Below are positions 26,357 to 35,760 of a stretch of DNA of 64,000 nt, piece after piece. Position 1 is the stretch's first letter. Each line of letters opens with the position of its first letter. The stretch lies in the NCBI GenBank assembly GCA_029976065.1, contig JARKNV010000071.1, positions 62,001-126,000 on the forward strand, given 5' to 3'. The DNA is from Selenomonadales bacterium. Lineage in GTDB: Bacteria; Bacillota; Negativicutes; Sporomusales; UBA7701. The translations under genes and the position numbers were made by a program. A model generated the notes under the pieces. The model saw nothing but the letters and a program-made list of their open reading frames with translations, searched no databases and was not told the origin of the DNA.

Positions 26357-27151
26357 CTACTTGTTCAGCCCGCCGAACCGACGGTCGCGCTTCTGAAAAT
26401 CGGCCACCGCGGCGATGAGATGTTCGGGCCGGAAATCGGGCCAGTTGGTATCGGTGAACCAGAACTCCGCGTACGCCGCCTGCCAGAGGAGGAAATTGCT
26501 GATCCGCAGGTCTCCGGCCGGCCTGATGATCAGATCTGGGTCGGGCAGTCCGGCAGTGAAAAGACGGCGGCTGATGGCCTCCTCGTCGATGTCGTCGGGC
26601 GCGACGGAACCGGCCTGAACGTCGGCGGCGATGAGCCGCACCGCCCGGGTGAGCTCCGCCCGGGCGCCGTAATTCACGGCGATGTTCAGAACCAGACCTG
26701 TGTTGGCGGCCGTGACCTTTTCCGCATGGACGATTTTTTCCTGCAGGCCGGGGGCGAGCGCGTCGGTCTGGCCGCAGAAACGGACCCTGATGCCGTTGGC
26801 ATTCAGTTCCTCGATCTCGGTATCGAGATAATCGGAAAACAGATTCATAAGCAGGTCGACTTCCTCCGCCGGCCGTTTCCAGTTCTCGGTCGAAAAGGCG
26901 TACGTTGTAAGCACGGCGATGCCGAGCTCGGCAGTCGTGCGGACGATCGCCCGCAGAGCCTCGGCGCCGGCCCGGTGACCGAAGGTTCGCGGCAGGCCGC
27001 GCTTCTGCGCCCAGCGTCCGTTGCCGTCCATGATGATGGCCACATGACGCGGCACGCGCGCCGGGTCAAGGTCGTCGTAAGGCTTGTCCGTCTGCTGTTC
27101 TGTCCGTCCGAACCATTCTTTCCATACCACGGTATCAGGGCTCCTCGCCAT
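26357..27151 (-). CDS. uppS: Isoprenyl transferase (undecaprenyl diphosphate synthase)
   Basis: Cis-prenyltransferase that builds the C55 lipid carrier for peptidoglycan and other wall polymers. 264 residues: HVAIIMDGNGRWAQKRGLPR, FGHRAGAEALR, YAFSTENWKRP and DLIIRPAGDLRISNFLLWQ. Start MARSPDTVVWKEW at 27151; the 30-residue N-terminal extension before the core is common in Firmicutes. The Shine-Dalgarno lies in the 3' arm of an 8-bp hairpin. Confidence 0.95.
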   Translation of the reverse strand: MARSPDTVVWKEWFGRTEQQTDKPYDDLDPARVPRHVAIIMDGNGRWAQKRGLPRTFGHRAGAEALRAIVRTTAELGIAVLTTYAFSTENWKRPAEEVDLLMNLFSDYLDTEIEELNANGIRVRFCGQTDALAPGLQEKIVHAEKVTAANTGLVLNIAVNYGARAELTRAVRLIAADVQAGSVAPDDIDEEAISRRLFTAGLPDPDLIIRPAGDLRISNFLLWQAAYAEFWFTDTNWPDFRPEHLIAAVADFQKRDRRFGGLNK

Positions 27152-27162
27152 CGTAATTATAA

Positions 27163-27182
27163 GCCCCCTCTCACGAGGGGGC
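27163..27182 (-). promoter_or_regulatory. Hairpin covering the uppS ribosome binding site
   Basis: GCCCCCTC/GAGGGGGC form a perfect 8-bp stem with a four-base loop. The 3' arm contains the GAGGGGG that must act as Shine-Dalgarno for uppS, about 11 bases before the ATG. Folding would hide it. Confidence 0.5.
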
Positions 27183-27237
27183 CCCAGGCCGGCGAAAAAG
27201 GGCCATCTGCGGCGTTGCTCAGCCAGCCTGATCTTGT

Positions 27238-27435
27238 CTATTTCCCCATCATCTTTGCGGCAACGAGCAAACGGCGTTCGCCTTCCGGGACGCAAAGCTC
27301 CCTGACGACATACAACTGCTCTTCCGCCAGCGGGAAACTCCGTCGCGACGGTCTGGTCACGGCCACGGTATACGCGATTCCCCGCGCCGCAAGCAGTTCC
27401 TCGGCGGCAGAGAGCGGCAGGCCAACAGTTTCCAT
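27238..27435 (-). CDS. Small conserved-context protein between frr and uppS
   Basis: A 65-residue ORF beginning two bases after the frr stop. The sequence is METVGLPLSAAEELLAARGI, then YTVAVTRPSR and a C-terminal YVVRELCVPEG..LLVAAKM. Composition and codon use match the neighbours. The pattern G-L-P-x5-A-x2-L-L-x3-G-I-x-Y-x-V is loosely like a PASTA-type repeat, but I do not recognise the family. Its position inside the pyrH-frr-uppS operon favours a real gene. Function unknown. Confidence 0.65.
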   Translation of the reverse strand: METVGLPLSAAEELLAARGIAYTVAVTRPSRRSFPLAEEQLYVVRELCVPEGERRLLVAAKMMGK

Positions 27436-27437
27436 GA

Positions 27438-28743
<1,306 letters not shown>

Positions 28744-28751
28744 TCAAGTCT

Positions 28752-28777
28752 TTTCTACGAAATAATGGTCAAATCCT
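28752..28777 (-). promoter_or_regulatory. Candidate sigma-H-type promoter of pyrH-proS operon
   Basis: AGGATTT (28777-28771, preceded by AA), 12 bp, GTAGAAA (28758-28752): one mismatch to the sigma-H consensus. It is the best promoter candidate between the tsf terminator and the pyrH ATG. Confidence 0.45.
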
Positions 28778-28796
28778 TTATTTCCCTTGACAGCGG

Positions 28797-28830
28797 TTTA
28801 GAAAAAAGAGAACACTTGGTGTTCTCTTTT
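28797..28830 (-). terminator. Rho-independent terminator after tsf
   Basis: A 12-bp stem AAAAGAGAACAC/GTGTTCTCTTTT (28830-28819 with 28815-28804) with a three-base loop, continuing TTTTTTC on the minus strand. Confidence 0.9.
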
Positions 28831-28845
28831 CCGCCAGCGGTTCTG

Positions 28846-29496
28846 CTAGCACTTGTTGACCGTCGCCATGACTTCGGCGGCGAAATCGTTGCTCTTCTTC
28901 TCGAGGCCTTCACCGAGCTGATAACGCACAAAACGGCGCACAGAGATGTTTTCGCCGATCTTGGCGATCTTCGCGGTGATGAGCTGGGTAACGGTCGTAT
29001 CCGGATCCTTGATGAAAGGCTGCTCCATCAGGCAGTTTTCCTTGTAGTACTTCTCCAGGCGGCCTTCCACCATCTTCTCGGCGATATGGGCAGGTTTGCC
29101 CTCGTTCATCGCCTGGGCCCGCAGGACTTCGCGCTCATGGGCGATCACCTCGGCCGGCACTTCCTCCCGGCGGACGAAGCTGGGGTTGGCAGCCGCGACC
29201 TGCATCGCCAGATCCTTGGCCAAGGCCCGGAAATCGTCCGTCTTGGCGACGAAGTCGGTCTCGCAGTTCAGCTCCAGCATGACACCGATGCGGCCGGCGC
29301 CGTGTATGTAAGCCTCGACGACACCCTCGGCGGCGACGCGGCCGGCCCGCTTGGCAGCAGCGGCAAGGCCCTTTTCGCGCAGGAAGTCGATCGCTTTTTC
29401 CATATCGCCGCCCGTTTCGGTCAGCGCCTTCTTGCAGTCCATCATGCCGGCGCCGGTGCGCTCGCGCAGATCTTTAACCATTTCCGCAGTTATCAT
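28846..29496 (-). CDS. tsf: Elongation factor Ts
   Basis: Nucleotide-exchange factor for EF-Tu. 216 residues: [20 protein letters not shown] near the start, then the core with [15 protein letters not shown]. It is of the shorter type with a reduced core, as in clostridia and cyanobacteria. ATG at 29496 is preceded by AGGAGG with a six-base spacing; the ATG six bases earlier overlaps that Shine-Dalgarno. Confidence 0.97.
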   Translation of the reverse strand: MITAEMVKDLRERTGAGMMDCKKALTETGGDMEKAIDFLREKGLAAAAKRAGRVAAEGVVEAYIHGAGRIGVMLELNCETDFVAKTDDFRALAKDLAMQVAAANPSFVRREEVPAEVIAHEREVLRAQAMNEGKPAHIAEKMVEGRLEKYYKENCLMEQPFIKDPDTTVTQLITAKIAKIGENISVRRFVRYQLGEGLEKKSNDFAAEVMATVNKC

Positions 29497-29552
29497 ACCC
29501 ATCCTCCTGTCAATTATTAAAACCCGGCTCACGCCAAGCTTAATGCCATAAG

Positions 29553-29594
29553 GGAAAACTAAGGTAAGGGGCTGGGGCGCCATCCTTACCTTAG
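29553..29594 (-). terminator. Terminator or attenuator between rpsB and tsf
   Basis: CTAAGGTAAGG/CCTTACCTTAG is a perfect 11-bp stem with a 14-base loop, followed by TTTTCCCTTAT on the minus strand, six bases after the rpsB stop. It would reduce tsf relative to rpsB unless tsf has its own promoter. Confidence 0.75.
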
Positions 29595-29599
29595 CAGAC

Positions 29600-30310
29600 T
29601 CACTCGCTCGCGCCGGCTTCCATCTGTTCGCCCTGCTTGCCTTCGAGGATAGCGTCAGCGACCTTGCCGGTCAGCAGCTTGACGGCGCGGATGGCATCAT
29701 CGTTGCCGGGGATGATATAGTCGATTTCGTCCGGGTCGCAGTTGGTGTCGACGATGGCGACGATCGGGATACCGAGCTTGCGGGCCTCGGCCACCGCGAT
29801 CCTCTCCTTGCGCGGGTCGATGATGAACAGCGCGCCGGGCAGCTTATGCATATTCTTGATCCCGCCGAGGAATTTATGCAACCGCTCCTGCTCATGGCGC
29901 AGCGCGATGACTTCCTTCTTCGGCAGCACCTCGAACATGCCCTTCTCTTCCATCGTCTCCAGTTCACGCAGGCGGTTGATACGCCGCTGGATGGTCTGGA
30001 AGTTGGTCAGCATACCGCCCAGCCAGCGCTCGTTGACGAAATACATCTCGCAACGCTGGGCTTCTTCGCGGACGGCCTCCTGCGCCTGCTTCTTCGTGCC
30101 TACGAACAGCAGTGTCTTGTTGTCGGCGGCCAGATCGCGCACGAAATTGTACGCTTCCTCCACCTTCTTGACCGTCTTCTGCAGGTCGATGATGTAGATA
30201 CCGTTGCGCTCCGTGAAAATGAACGGAGCCATCTTGGGGTTCCACCTTCTGGTCTGATGGCCGAAATGGACACCAGCCTCCAGAAGCTGTTTCATGGAAA
30301 TAACCGACAT
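29600..30310 (-). CDS. rpsB: 30S ribosomal protein S2
   Basis: 236 residues: [44 protein letters not shown] and [14 protein letters not shown], all S2 signatures. Start at 30310 with AGGAGG nine bases upstream; the open frame above it is leader. It has its own promoter with a leader of about 100 nt that may be structured. Confidence 0.98.
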   Translation of the reverse strand: MSVISMKQLLEAGVHFGHQTRRWNPKMAPFIFTERNGIYIIDLQKTVKKVEEAYNFVRDLAADNKTLLFVGTKKQAQEAVREEAQRCEMYFVNERWLGGMLTNFQTIQRRINRLRELETMEEKGMFEVLPKKEVIALRHEQERLHKFLGGIKNMHKLPGALFIIDPRKERIAVAEARKLGIPIVAIVDTNCDPDEIDYIIPGNDDAIRAVKLLTGKVADAILEGKQGEQMEAGASE

Positions 30311-30349
30311 ACTTGGGCACCTCCTGTTTTTTCCTCCGCCCGCCGCATG

Positions 30350-30387
30350 TTCCGCCTTCACCGGGCTTGCCGGCACAGTGGGCGGAA
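30350..30387 (-). promoter_or_regulatory. Stem in the rpsB leader
   Basis: TTCCGCC (30387-30381) pairs with GGCGGAA (30356-30350), enclosing CCGG-N5-CCGG. rpsB leaders are autoregulated by S2 in some bacteria; whether this one is cannot be told from the sequence. Confidence 0.3.
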
Positions 30388-30420
30388 TTGGCAGGCGTGT
30401 GTGATATTACACCAACAGCT

Positions 30421-30449
30421 AGTATAGCATAATTAGCGTCTTGCCACAA
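30421..30449 (-). promoter_or_regulatory. Promoter of rpsB
   Basis: TTGTGG (30449-30444), a 17-bp spacer and TATACT (30426-30421) on the minus strand, about 105 bases before the rpsB ATG. Confidence 0.75.
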
Positions 30450-30490
30450 GCATAATAGCCGGCAATTCGCTTAATAGTATCCAAAAAATT

Positions 30491-31021
30491 TCATTTTTTA
30501 TTCAGCTGCAGCAAAAGCATGATCTCGCCCTTGCCGGTGCCGGTAGACTTGGCGATTTCCGTCACGCTGTACCCCTGCTCGGCCATGGCGAGTATCTGCT
30601 TGCGTCGGTCGGCGCCAGGCGTCTCGCGGGCCGGGGGCTCCTCCGGGGGCGGCGGGGCGGTCGCGGCCACAACAGCAGGCGGCGGCTCGGGGGCAAGGCG
30701 CACATCGACGCTGGTCGCAGGCTGCGGCTGCGGCTGCACCGGCGGAAGCCCGGCCGGCGCCAGGCCCTCTGTGGCCTTCAGCCGGGCGTCGAGCTCGGCG
30801 ATCCTCGCGTCGGCCTCGTCCAGCAGCAGCTCCAGGTGGGCGATCTGCGTCTCCAGGCGCCTTATCGCCGCATCAGCCGTCTTCTCGAGCTCCTGGCGGA
30901 ATTCCCCGGCCGGCGTCGCGGCGTTCAGCGTGAACATCCGCACCAGCATATCGCGCTTATAAACGGCAAAAAAAACAAAAAAAAGGATAACGACAATAAA
31001 GGCGATCATCCCTGTGAACAT
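30491..31021 (-). CDS. SwrB-like membrane protein (DUF6115 type)
   Basis: A 176-residue protein with one N-terminal membrane helix (about 4-20), a coiled-coil (about 38-85, LETQIAHLELLLDEADARI), a Pro-rich linker and a C-terminal helix-turn-helix-like segment RRKQILAMAEQGYSVTEIAK. This layout matches the SwrB/YlxL family at the end of fla/che operons; Bacillus SwrB promotes activation of the flagellar export apparatus. It is the last gene of the operon here. ATG at 31021 preferred to TTG at 31033 because GAGGTG is then well placed. Confidence 0.7.
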   Translation of the reverse strand: MFTGMIAFIVVILFFVFFAVYKRDMLVRMFTLNAATPAGEFRQELEKTADAAIRRLETQIAHLELLLDEADARIAELDARLKATEGLAPAGLPPVQPQPQPATSVDVRLAPEPPPAVVAATAPPPPEEPPARETPGADRRKQILAMAEQGYSVTEIAKSTGTGKGEIMLLLQLNKK

Positions 31022-31029
31022 AACACACC

Positions 31030-31347
31030 TCAAGTCTTGATATCGATGGTATGGCCGCGGATCGGGTCGGCGCCTTCGATCTCGGCTTCCGCCTCCTCTG
31101 CCGGCCGGCGGCGGTCACGCTGATTAGCTTCATGCTCCCGGCCGCCTTCCTGGGAGTCGGGATCGATACGGCCGCCGGCGTTCTGCGGCGACTTCTGGAC
31201 CTGCTGCTGCCGGTTGGCGGCAAGGCGCTGCCATTCGGCAGCGCTCTGCTGCTGCTGCAGCGCCGCCTGCTGATCGTTGAGCTGCTGGATCCTGCTTACC
31301 TCGGTAGTCCGGGGAATAAGAACCTGGAGGTCAATGGAACGGACCAC
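31030..31347 (-). CDS. Hypothetical protein, Gln/Arg/Glu-rich, fla operon
   Basis: A 105-residue protein beginning VRSIDLQVLIPRTTEVSRIQ, followed by a Gln-rich predicted helix (DQQAALQQQQSAAEWQRLA) and a charged tail ending GHTIDIKT. No signal peptide or membrane helix. There is no ATG; GTG at 31347 has AGGGGGG about eight bases upstream, just after the fapA-like stop. Found between the DUF342 gene and the swrB-like gene; I cannot assign a function. Confidence 0.6.
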   Translation of the reverse strand: MVRSIDLQVLIPRTTEVSRIQQLNDQQAALQQQQSAAEWQRLAANRQQQVQKSPQNAGGRIDPDSQEGGREHEANQRDRRRPAEEAEAEIEGADPIRGHTIDIKT

Positions 31348-31372
31348 GCCCTCCACCCCCCTGCTATTATTA

Positions 31373-32992
31373 CTAGCGGAAGGAGCCGATCTTGATCTCG
31401 CCTTCCTCCGCGTAGAAAGATGCAAACTTCAGTTGTTCGCGGATCGGCTTCACCAGCGTGCCGATAACAATCTTCACCCCGGGATAAACCACCTCCGCGA
31501 CCCGGATGCGTCCATAGCGCATCTCCTCGAACAGAAGCTCGATCTCCGTAATCCGCCGGCGCATGGTCTCAACCTGGCCGGCCAGATGAAACTGCGCCTT
31601 CGTCAGCTTCAGCATCAACTCGCGCTTATCGGGCGGCAGGTCGGCCGGATTGACGCCCTTGAGGACGTTCAGAGCCTTCTGCGCCTGGTCGAGCGTCACC
31701 TCGTTCTTCTTGACCTCTTTGCGCAGTTCGGTATACTCGGCACGGATCGCGGGATTGACCCCCACCTCTAGATCGGTGGCCACCGCCAGATGCGTGCCGA
31801 CCGTCTTCGCGCGGATCTCCTCGGCAGCGATCACATGCCCGCCGGCGATAAACCCGCGGCGCCCTTCAACGATGACCCGCTTGCCGGCGCTCACGTTGCT
31901 GTGGAGGATAACGTCGCTGACCATCACGTCACCCTCGGCGGAAACGACCGCGTTTTCGATAAACTTAGTCGTCAGATTATCCTTGGCCTTTACATAGCCG
32001 CGCTGCATCCCCTGGATGCCCATCTTGATAACGATGTTGGCGCCTTCGACCGTGCCGCCGCTCACCGAGCCGTAGATCTCCACGTTGCCGTCGGCCTTAA
32101 CCGTGAAACCGGTCTGCACTGAGCCGCGGACGAGCACGTTGCCGACGAACTCCACATTGCCTGTCGAAAGGTCGACATCGCCCTTAATCTCGATGACCGG
32201 CGAAACATGCAGCTTATTGTTCTGCACCTGCAACTGCCCGGCGATGCCGGCGCGGATATTGTTCTCGTCCGCGTAAACGTTCTTACCAAGCGGCAGTGGT
32301 ATGTCCTTGCCGGGTTTGGGGAAAATCGGCTGCCCGAGAACATCCACCCCGGGCGTTCCCTGCGTGGGAGGGATCTTCTCTGCCAGCAGGTCGCCCTCGG
32401 CGACCACCGTGAAGAGATTGAGATCCTTGAAATCCACCCGTCCGTCCTCGAGCTCCACTGGGCGGCCCTTGTTATTCATATCATATGCGTATTTGATGAC
32501 CGCGTCAGAGCCGTTCACGGGCGAATCCCCACGGGCGGCGGTCACCGGGGTGCCAGGCCGGTCGTAAGCCCGTTTGACTGACTCCATATCGATGCCCTGG
32601 ACGACACCAGCCGAATGAATCTTCTCCAAAACCTCTTCGAAAGCCAGCGGCCGGCTGCCCTTGGGCTTGATGATCTGCAGCGAAGCCGACATCCGGTCGC
32701 GATCCACCAGCACCTGAATCTCCGGTTCCGACGGCGGCGCCTGTTTCTCGGCAATCTTCACCGGCGCGCCTGAAGACTCCTTGACAACGCGGATGATCGT
32801 CGAAAAATTGACGTCCTGGATATCGCGGCTCTTGAGCTCCTCCATCACCAGCGGCTCCCGCACCGGCGTGCCTTCGCCCTGCGCAGGCTTAACCGTGAGG
32901 TAAACCCCGTCGTCCTTCTGCTCTATCTGGAAAGAACCGTCGACAGCTGTCGTCTCCTCAGTCGCTTTGGTCGGATTTTCCGCTTCGCTCAT
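31373..32992 (-). CDS. FapA-family protein (DUF342)
   Basis: A 539-residue cytoplasmic protein with an N-terminal region with KH-like and acidic sequence, and a central right-handed beta-helix of polymer-like repeats (about 225-400, NVEFVGNVLVRGSVQTGF, NVEIYGSVSGGTVEGANIVI). A C-terminal coiled-coil (about 400-480) follows. DUF342/flagellar assembly protein A members are common in clostridial and proteobacterial motility operons and are thought to be polar landmark-type proteins; the exact role is unclear. It directly follows sigD. Confidence 0.85.
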   Translation of the reverse strand: MSEAENPTKATEETTAVDGSFQIEQKDDGVYLTVKPAQGEGTPVREPLVMEELKSRDIQDVNFSTIIRVVKESSGAPVKIAEKQAPPSEPEIQVLVDRDRMSASLQIIKPKGSRPLAFEEVLEKIHSAGVVQGIDMESVKRAYDRPGTPVTAARGDSPVNGSDAVIKYAYDMNNKGRPVELEDGRVDFKDLNLFTVVAEGDLLAEKIPPTQGTPGVDVLGQPIFPKPGKDIPLPLGKNVYADENNIRAGIAGQLQVQNNKLHVSPVIEIKGDVDLSTGNVEFVGNVLVRGSVQTGFTVKADGNVEIYGSVSGGTVEGANIVIKMGIQGMQRGYVKAKDNLTTKFIENAVVSAEGDVMVSDVILHSNVSAGKRVIVEGRRGFIAGGHVIAAEEIRAKTVGTHLAVATDLEVGVNPAIRAEYTELRKEVKKNEVTLDQAQKALNVLKGVNPADLPPDKRELMLKLTKAQFHLAGQVETMRRRITEIELLFEEMRYGRIRVAEVVYPGVKIVIGTLVKPIREQLKFASFYAEEGEIKIGSFR

Positions 32993-33010
32993 AAAATAAC
33001 CCCTCTCTCC

Positions 33011-33763
33011 TTACAATAGGCTGGATTTAATCCGGGAGAGCGCGCCACGCAGGCGGAAAATCGCCTTGGTGTGCAATTGGGAAATACGGGCCTCGGTCAA
33101 CTTCAAGATTAGGCTGATCTCCTTCAACGTCAAGCCCTCGTAATAATACAGCGTAACCACCAGACGCTCCTTCTCCGTCAGCCGCTCGATGGCCTTCGCC
33201 AACGTGGCCTTAACCTCCTCATCCTCGAGGAACTGGGAAGGATTCGGTGCCATGCTGTTGGGCGACTCCGTCTTTACGTAATCCTCCAGCGGGACGAGCG
33301 TGCAACCGTTCAACGTGTTGATAAGATTGTGCAGTTGCGGCACCGTCACGCCCATCGCCCCGGCGACCTCGTCATCGCTGGCCGAACGTCCCAGGCGGTT
33401 CTCCAGAACGGTCAGCGTCTGCTCATACTGGCGGGCCTTCTGCCTGACCGTCGCCGGAATCCAGTCCTGAGCACGGAGCGAGTCGAGCATCGCGCCACGG
33501 ATGCGGGCCACGGCGTAAGTCTCGAACTTCACCCCGCGGGAAAGATCGTAACGCTCGATAGCTTCCAGCAGTCCGAAAAAGCCGTTGCTGATAAGATCGT
33601 CCTTATCGACATGCTGCGGCAGTCCGATGGCGATACGTCCCGCGACAAGCTTAACCAGAGGCAGGTACTGCTCGATCAGCTTTTCGCGTATATCGGCCCG
33701 CCGGGTTTCCCGGTATTCGGACCACAAGTTCTGTTGCGTTCCCGCCGTTTCGATTTCAGCCAC
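33011..33763 (-). CDS. sigD: RNA polymerase sigma factor SigD/FliA
   Basis: Motility sigma factor (sigma-28) for late flagellar and chemotaxis genes. 250 residues. Region 2: LVKLVAGRIAIGLPQHVDKD and GFFGLLEAIERYDLSRGVKFETYA, then RIRGAMLDSLRAQDWIP. Region 3 spans about 115-165; region 4 has LTEKERLVVTLYYYEGLTLK with the HTH LKLTEARISQLHTKAI. GTG start at 33763 with GGGGGTGG upstream. Position after cheD matches Bacillus. No FlgM anti-sigma gene is in the window. Confidence 0.95.
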   Translation of the reverse strand: MAEIETAGTQQNLWSEYRETRRADIREKLIEQYLPLVKLVAGRIAIGLPQHVDKDDLISNGFFGLLEAIERYDLSRGVKFETYAVARIRGAMLDSLRAQDWIPATVRQKARQYEQTLTVLENRLGRSASDDEVAGAMGVTVPQLHNLINTLNGCTLVPLEDYVKTESPNSMAPNPSQFLEDEEVKATLAKAIERLTEKERLVVTLYYYEGLTLKEISLILKLTEARISQLHTKAIFRLRGALSRIKSSLL

Positions 33764-33780
33764 TCATGCCACCCCCATCC

Positions 33781-34122
33781 CTAAACCTGATCCTTCGTAG
33801 TCGACTGCGTTAAGTTGTCGGGAGTAAGGGGGCTGAATTGGGGCGAAGCGTGCGCTGGATTAAGAAGCTCATCGTTCTCGATAATGCCATCCTTACTAAT
33901 AATATCGATATTTTGCCGTTTGGGCTTAACGTCAGCAAAGCGGCGCCGGTAATACGCCTCGACCACCAGGAACGCGACATAACCGCCGAGCGAAAAACCG
34001 GCGAACGTTATCGCGACACGGTACAGCACGGTCAGCGGCCTCGCCCCCTGCACCAGACCGACAATGGCTGTCAGAGCGGCGACGGCCAAGGCTAACAAGA
34101 GCGCTATGCGCAGCTTCAGCAT
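33781..34122 (-). CDS. Small membrane protein, cheD-sigD interval
   Basis: 113 residues with two membrane helices (about 4-25 and 34-57, ALLLALAVAALTAIVGLVQG) and a hydrophilic, probably cytoplasmic tail with KPKRQNIDII and a polar C-terminus. Good GGGGG upstream of the ATG, 13 bases after cheD starts its neighbour. The gene is absent from the Bacillus operon. Function unknown. Confidence 0.65.
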   Translation of the reverse strand: MLKLRIALLLALAVAALTAIVGLVQGARPLTVLYRVAITFAGFSLGGYVAFLVVEAYYRRRFADVKPKRQNIDIISKDGIIENDELLNPAHASPQFSPLTPDNLTQSTTKDQV

Positions 34123-34135
34123 GATAACCCCCGGC

Positions 34136-34624
34136 TTACAATTCTTTCTCGCCCTTGTCGATCGTCTTGACGCGGAAAACGCCGCTGTCCAGCTTCAATT
34201 CCACCGTGCGGCCGTAATTGCCGCCGCAGTCCTCGGCGACAAGCCGCAGATCGAGCTTCTTCAGCACCGCACGGACAGAATCGCTGTTGCGCTCGCCGAC
34301 GCGCATGATATCGGTCGCATTCGCGAACGCGAACATCTGCGCCCCTCCGGCTATCTTGGCCACCAGGCGGCTCTTGTTCGCGCCCTGTTTCAGCATCTCG
34401 CCGATCATCAACGGCAAGCAGGTGTCGGCGAACTTCGCCGGGTTCTCGGAAGAACGGGCTTGGGTGCTATCAGGCAGCATGATATGGGCAAGGCCGCCTA
34501 CCTTGGAAACCGGATCGAACAGGGCGATACCCACGCAGGAGCCAAGGCCGTAACTGATAAGGCTGGCCGGCGTACGGCCGACTTTATAATCAGCCATCCC
34601 CACCTTAATCAAATCAGCCATCAT
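34136..34624 (-). CDS. cheD: Chemoreceptor glutamine deamidase CheD
   Basis: Deamidates receptor glutamines and stimulates CheC phosphatase. 162 residues: SYGLGSCVGIALFDPVSKVG with the catalytic Cys, GGLAHIMLPDS with the catalytic His, and KIAGGAQMF. The ATG overlaps the cheC stop as ATGA, consistent with CheC-CheD complex formation. Confidence 0.95.
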   Translation of the reverse strand: MMADLIKVGMADYKVGRTPASLISYGLGSCVGIALFDPVSKVGGLAHIMLPDSTQARSSENPAKFADTCLPLMIGEMLKQGANKSRLVAKIAGGAQMFAFANATDIMRVGERNSDSVRAVLKKLDLRLVAEDCGGNYGRTVELKLDSGVFRVKTIDKGEKEL

Positions 34625-35244
34625 TCCTTCACCCCTATTGCCGAGAGAATCGTTCCCAGCGAACCGGGATCGGGGATCAGGAAAAAGTGGCCTTTGACGC
34701 CGCCGTCGCCCTCGGTCGTAAACTCCGTCTCGATAACCAGAGCATGGTCGCCCATCTGACCGAGCTGGATCAGGATCACGCTGAGGATAGCCCCGGCCAT
34801 ATCCATCGCCAGGGCGGGGATAGACGGCAGCAGCGTGAACTTCGTGAAGAACGATAATGCGTTGAGATATGCCCCGGCGAGAATATTGCCGATCTCCAGC
34901 AGCGCCGACTCGTCCATCGCGTCAAGTACCTCGTTCGAACCGCGCTCCCGCCCCATCAGCATGTCGACAAGGGCAAAGGCGCTTTCCTTCGGCAAAAGAA
35001 ACAGGATACTGCTCGGCGCCGGACCGAACACGCGCAGGAACACCCCGGCCACCATCACATCGGGGCCGCCGACGACATCGGGCACGTCGCCCAGGGGCAG
35101 GATGGACACCTCCGGCACCGTCATATCGATCTTGCGGTTGATAATCTGGGAAAGCGCCGTAGCCGCGTTGCCGGCCCCCACGTTGCCGACTTCCCGCAAC
35201 GCGTCCAACTGAATAGAAGTTAGTTTCAAGATATCCTCATCCAA
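34621..35244 (-). CDS. cheC: CheY-P phosphatase CheC
   Basis: Hydrolyses CheY-P in the Bacillus-type adaptation system. About 207 residues with two phosphatase motifs: LREVGNVGAGNAATALS near the N-terminus and ALLEIGNILAGAYLNALS in the middle, both with the E-x2-N signature. No ATG is available: TTG at 35244 has AGGTGG six bases upstream and is preferred; GTG at 35247 is the alternative. Confidence 0.93.
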   Translation of the reverse strand: MDEDILKLTSIQLDALREVGNVGAGNAATALSQIINRKIDMTVPEVSILPLGDVPDVVGGPDVMVAGVFLRVFGPAPSSILFLLPKESAFALVDMLMGRERGSNEVLDAMDESALLEIGNILAGAYLNALSFFTKFTLLPSIPALAMDMAGAILSVILIQLGQMGDHALVIETEFTTEGDGGVKGHFFLIPDPGSLGTILSAIGVKE

Positions 35245-35279
35245 CACGTTCCACCTCACTTGGTCAGAATCGACATGGT

Positions 35280-35747
35280 TTAACCGGCCTTGCCGCTTTC
35301 GGCCCCTACGCCTACGATGGCCGCCAGGTTCAGCAGGATAAGCAGACTATCGTTGTGCTTACCCACACCGCTCAGATACTGAGCGCTGACCCCGCTGACC
35401 ACCGTATTGGGAGGCTCGATATTGTCGCCGCTGATCGAGGTAACCTCGGAAACGCCGTCCACGATCAGGCCGACGACGATCTCCTCGACCTTGACGATAA
35501 TAATACGGGTATCGTCCGTGTCGTCACTGGGCGGCAAAGCCAGCCGATTCTTAAGGTCGATGACCGGCAGAACACTGCCGCGCAGATTTATTACCCCTTT
35601 GATATAATCGGGTGAATTGGGAACGCGGGTGATATCCATAATCCGCTTGATTTCCTGTACCTGCAGGATACTGATGCCGTAATCCTCGCGCCCGAGTTTG
35701 AAAACAACCAACTGGATCACATTTTCATCGTATGTATTTTCGGCCAT
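35280..35747 (-). CDS. cheW: Chemotaxis coupling protein CheW
   Basis: Links chemoreceptors to CheA. 155 residues, SH3-like double barrel: QLVVFKLGREDYGISILQVQ, IMDITRVPNSPDYIKGVINL and RGSVLPVIDLKNRL. ATG at 35747 with GGGGGG seven bases upstream; the GTG two codons earlier is too close to it. Confidence 0.95.
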   Translation of the reverse strand: MAENTYDENVIQLVVFKLGREDYGISILQVQEIKRIMDITRVPNSPDYIKGVINLRGSVLPVIDLKNRLALPPSDDTDDTRIIIVKVEEIVVGLIVDGVSEVTSISGDNIEPPNTVVSGVSAQYLSGVGKHNDSLLILLNLAAIVGVGAESGKAG

Positions 35748-35760
35748 GTTCACACCCCCC

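Noticed and set aside
30479-30500. Terminator at the end of the fla/che operon
   Set aside because: AAAAAAT-x-AAATTTTTT over the swrB-like stop is a pure A/T stem, too weak to call; no better terminator is seen before the rpsB promoter.
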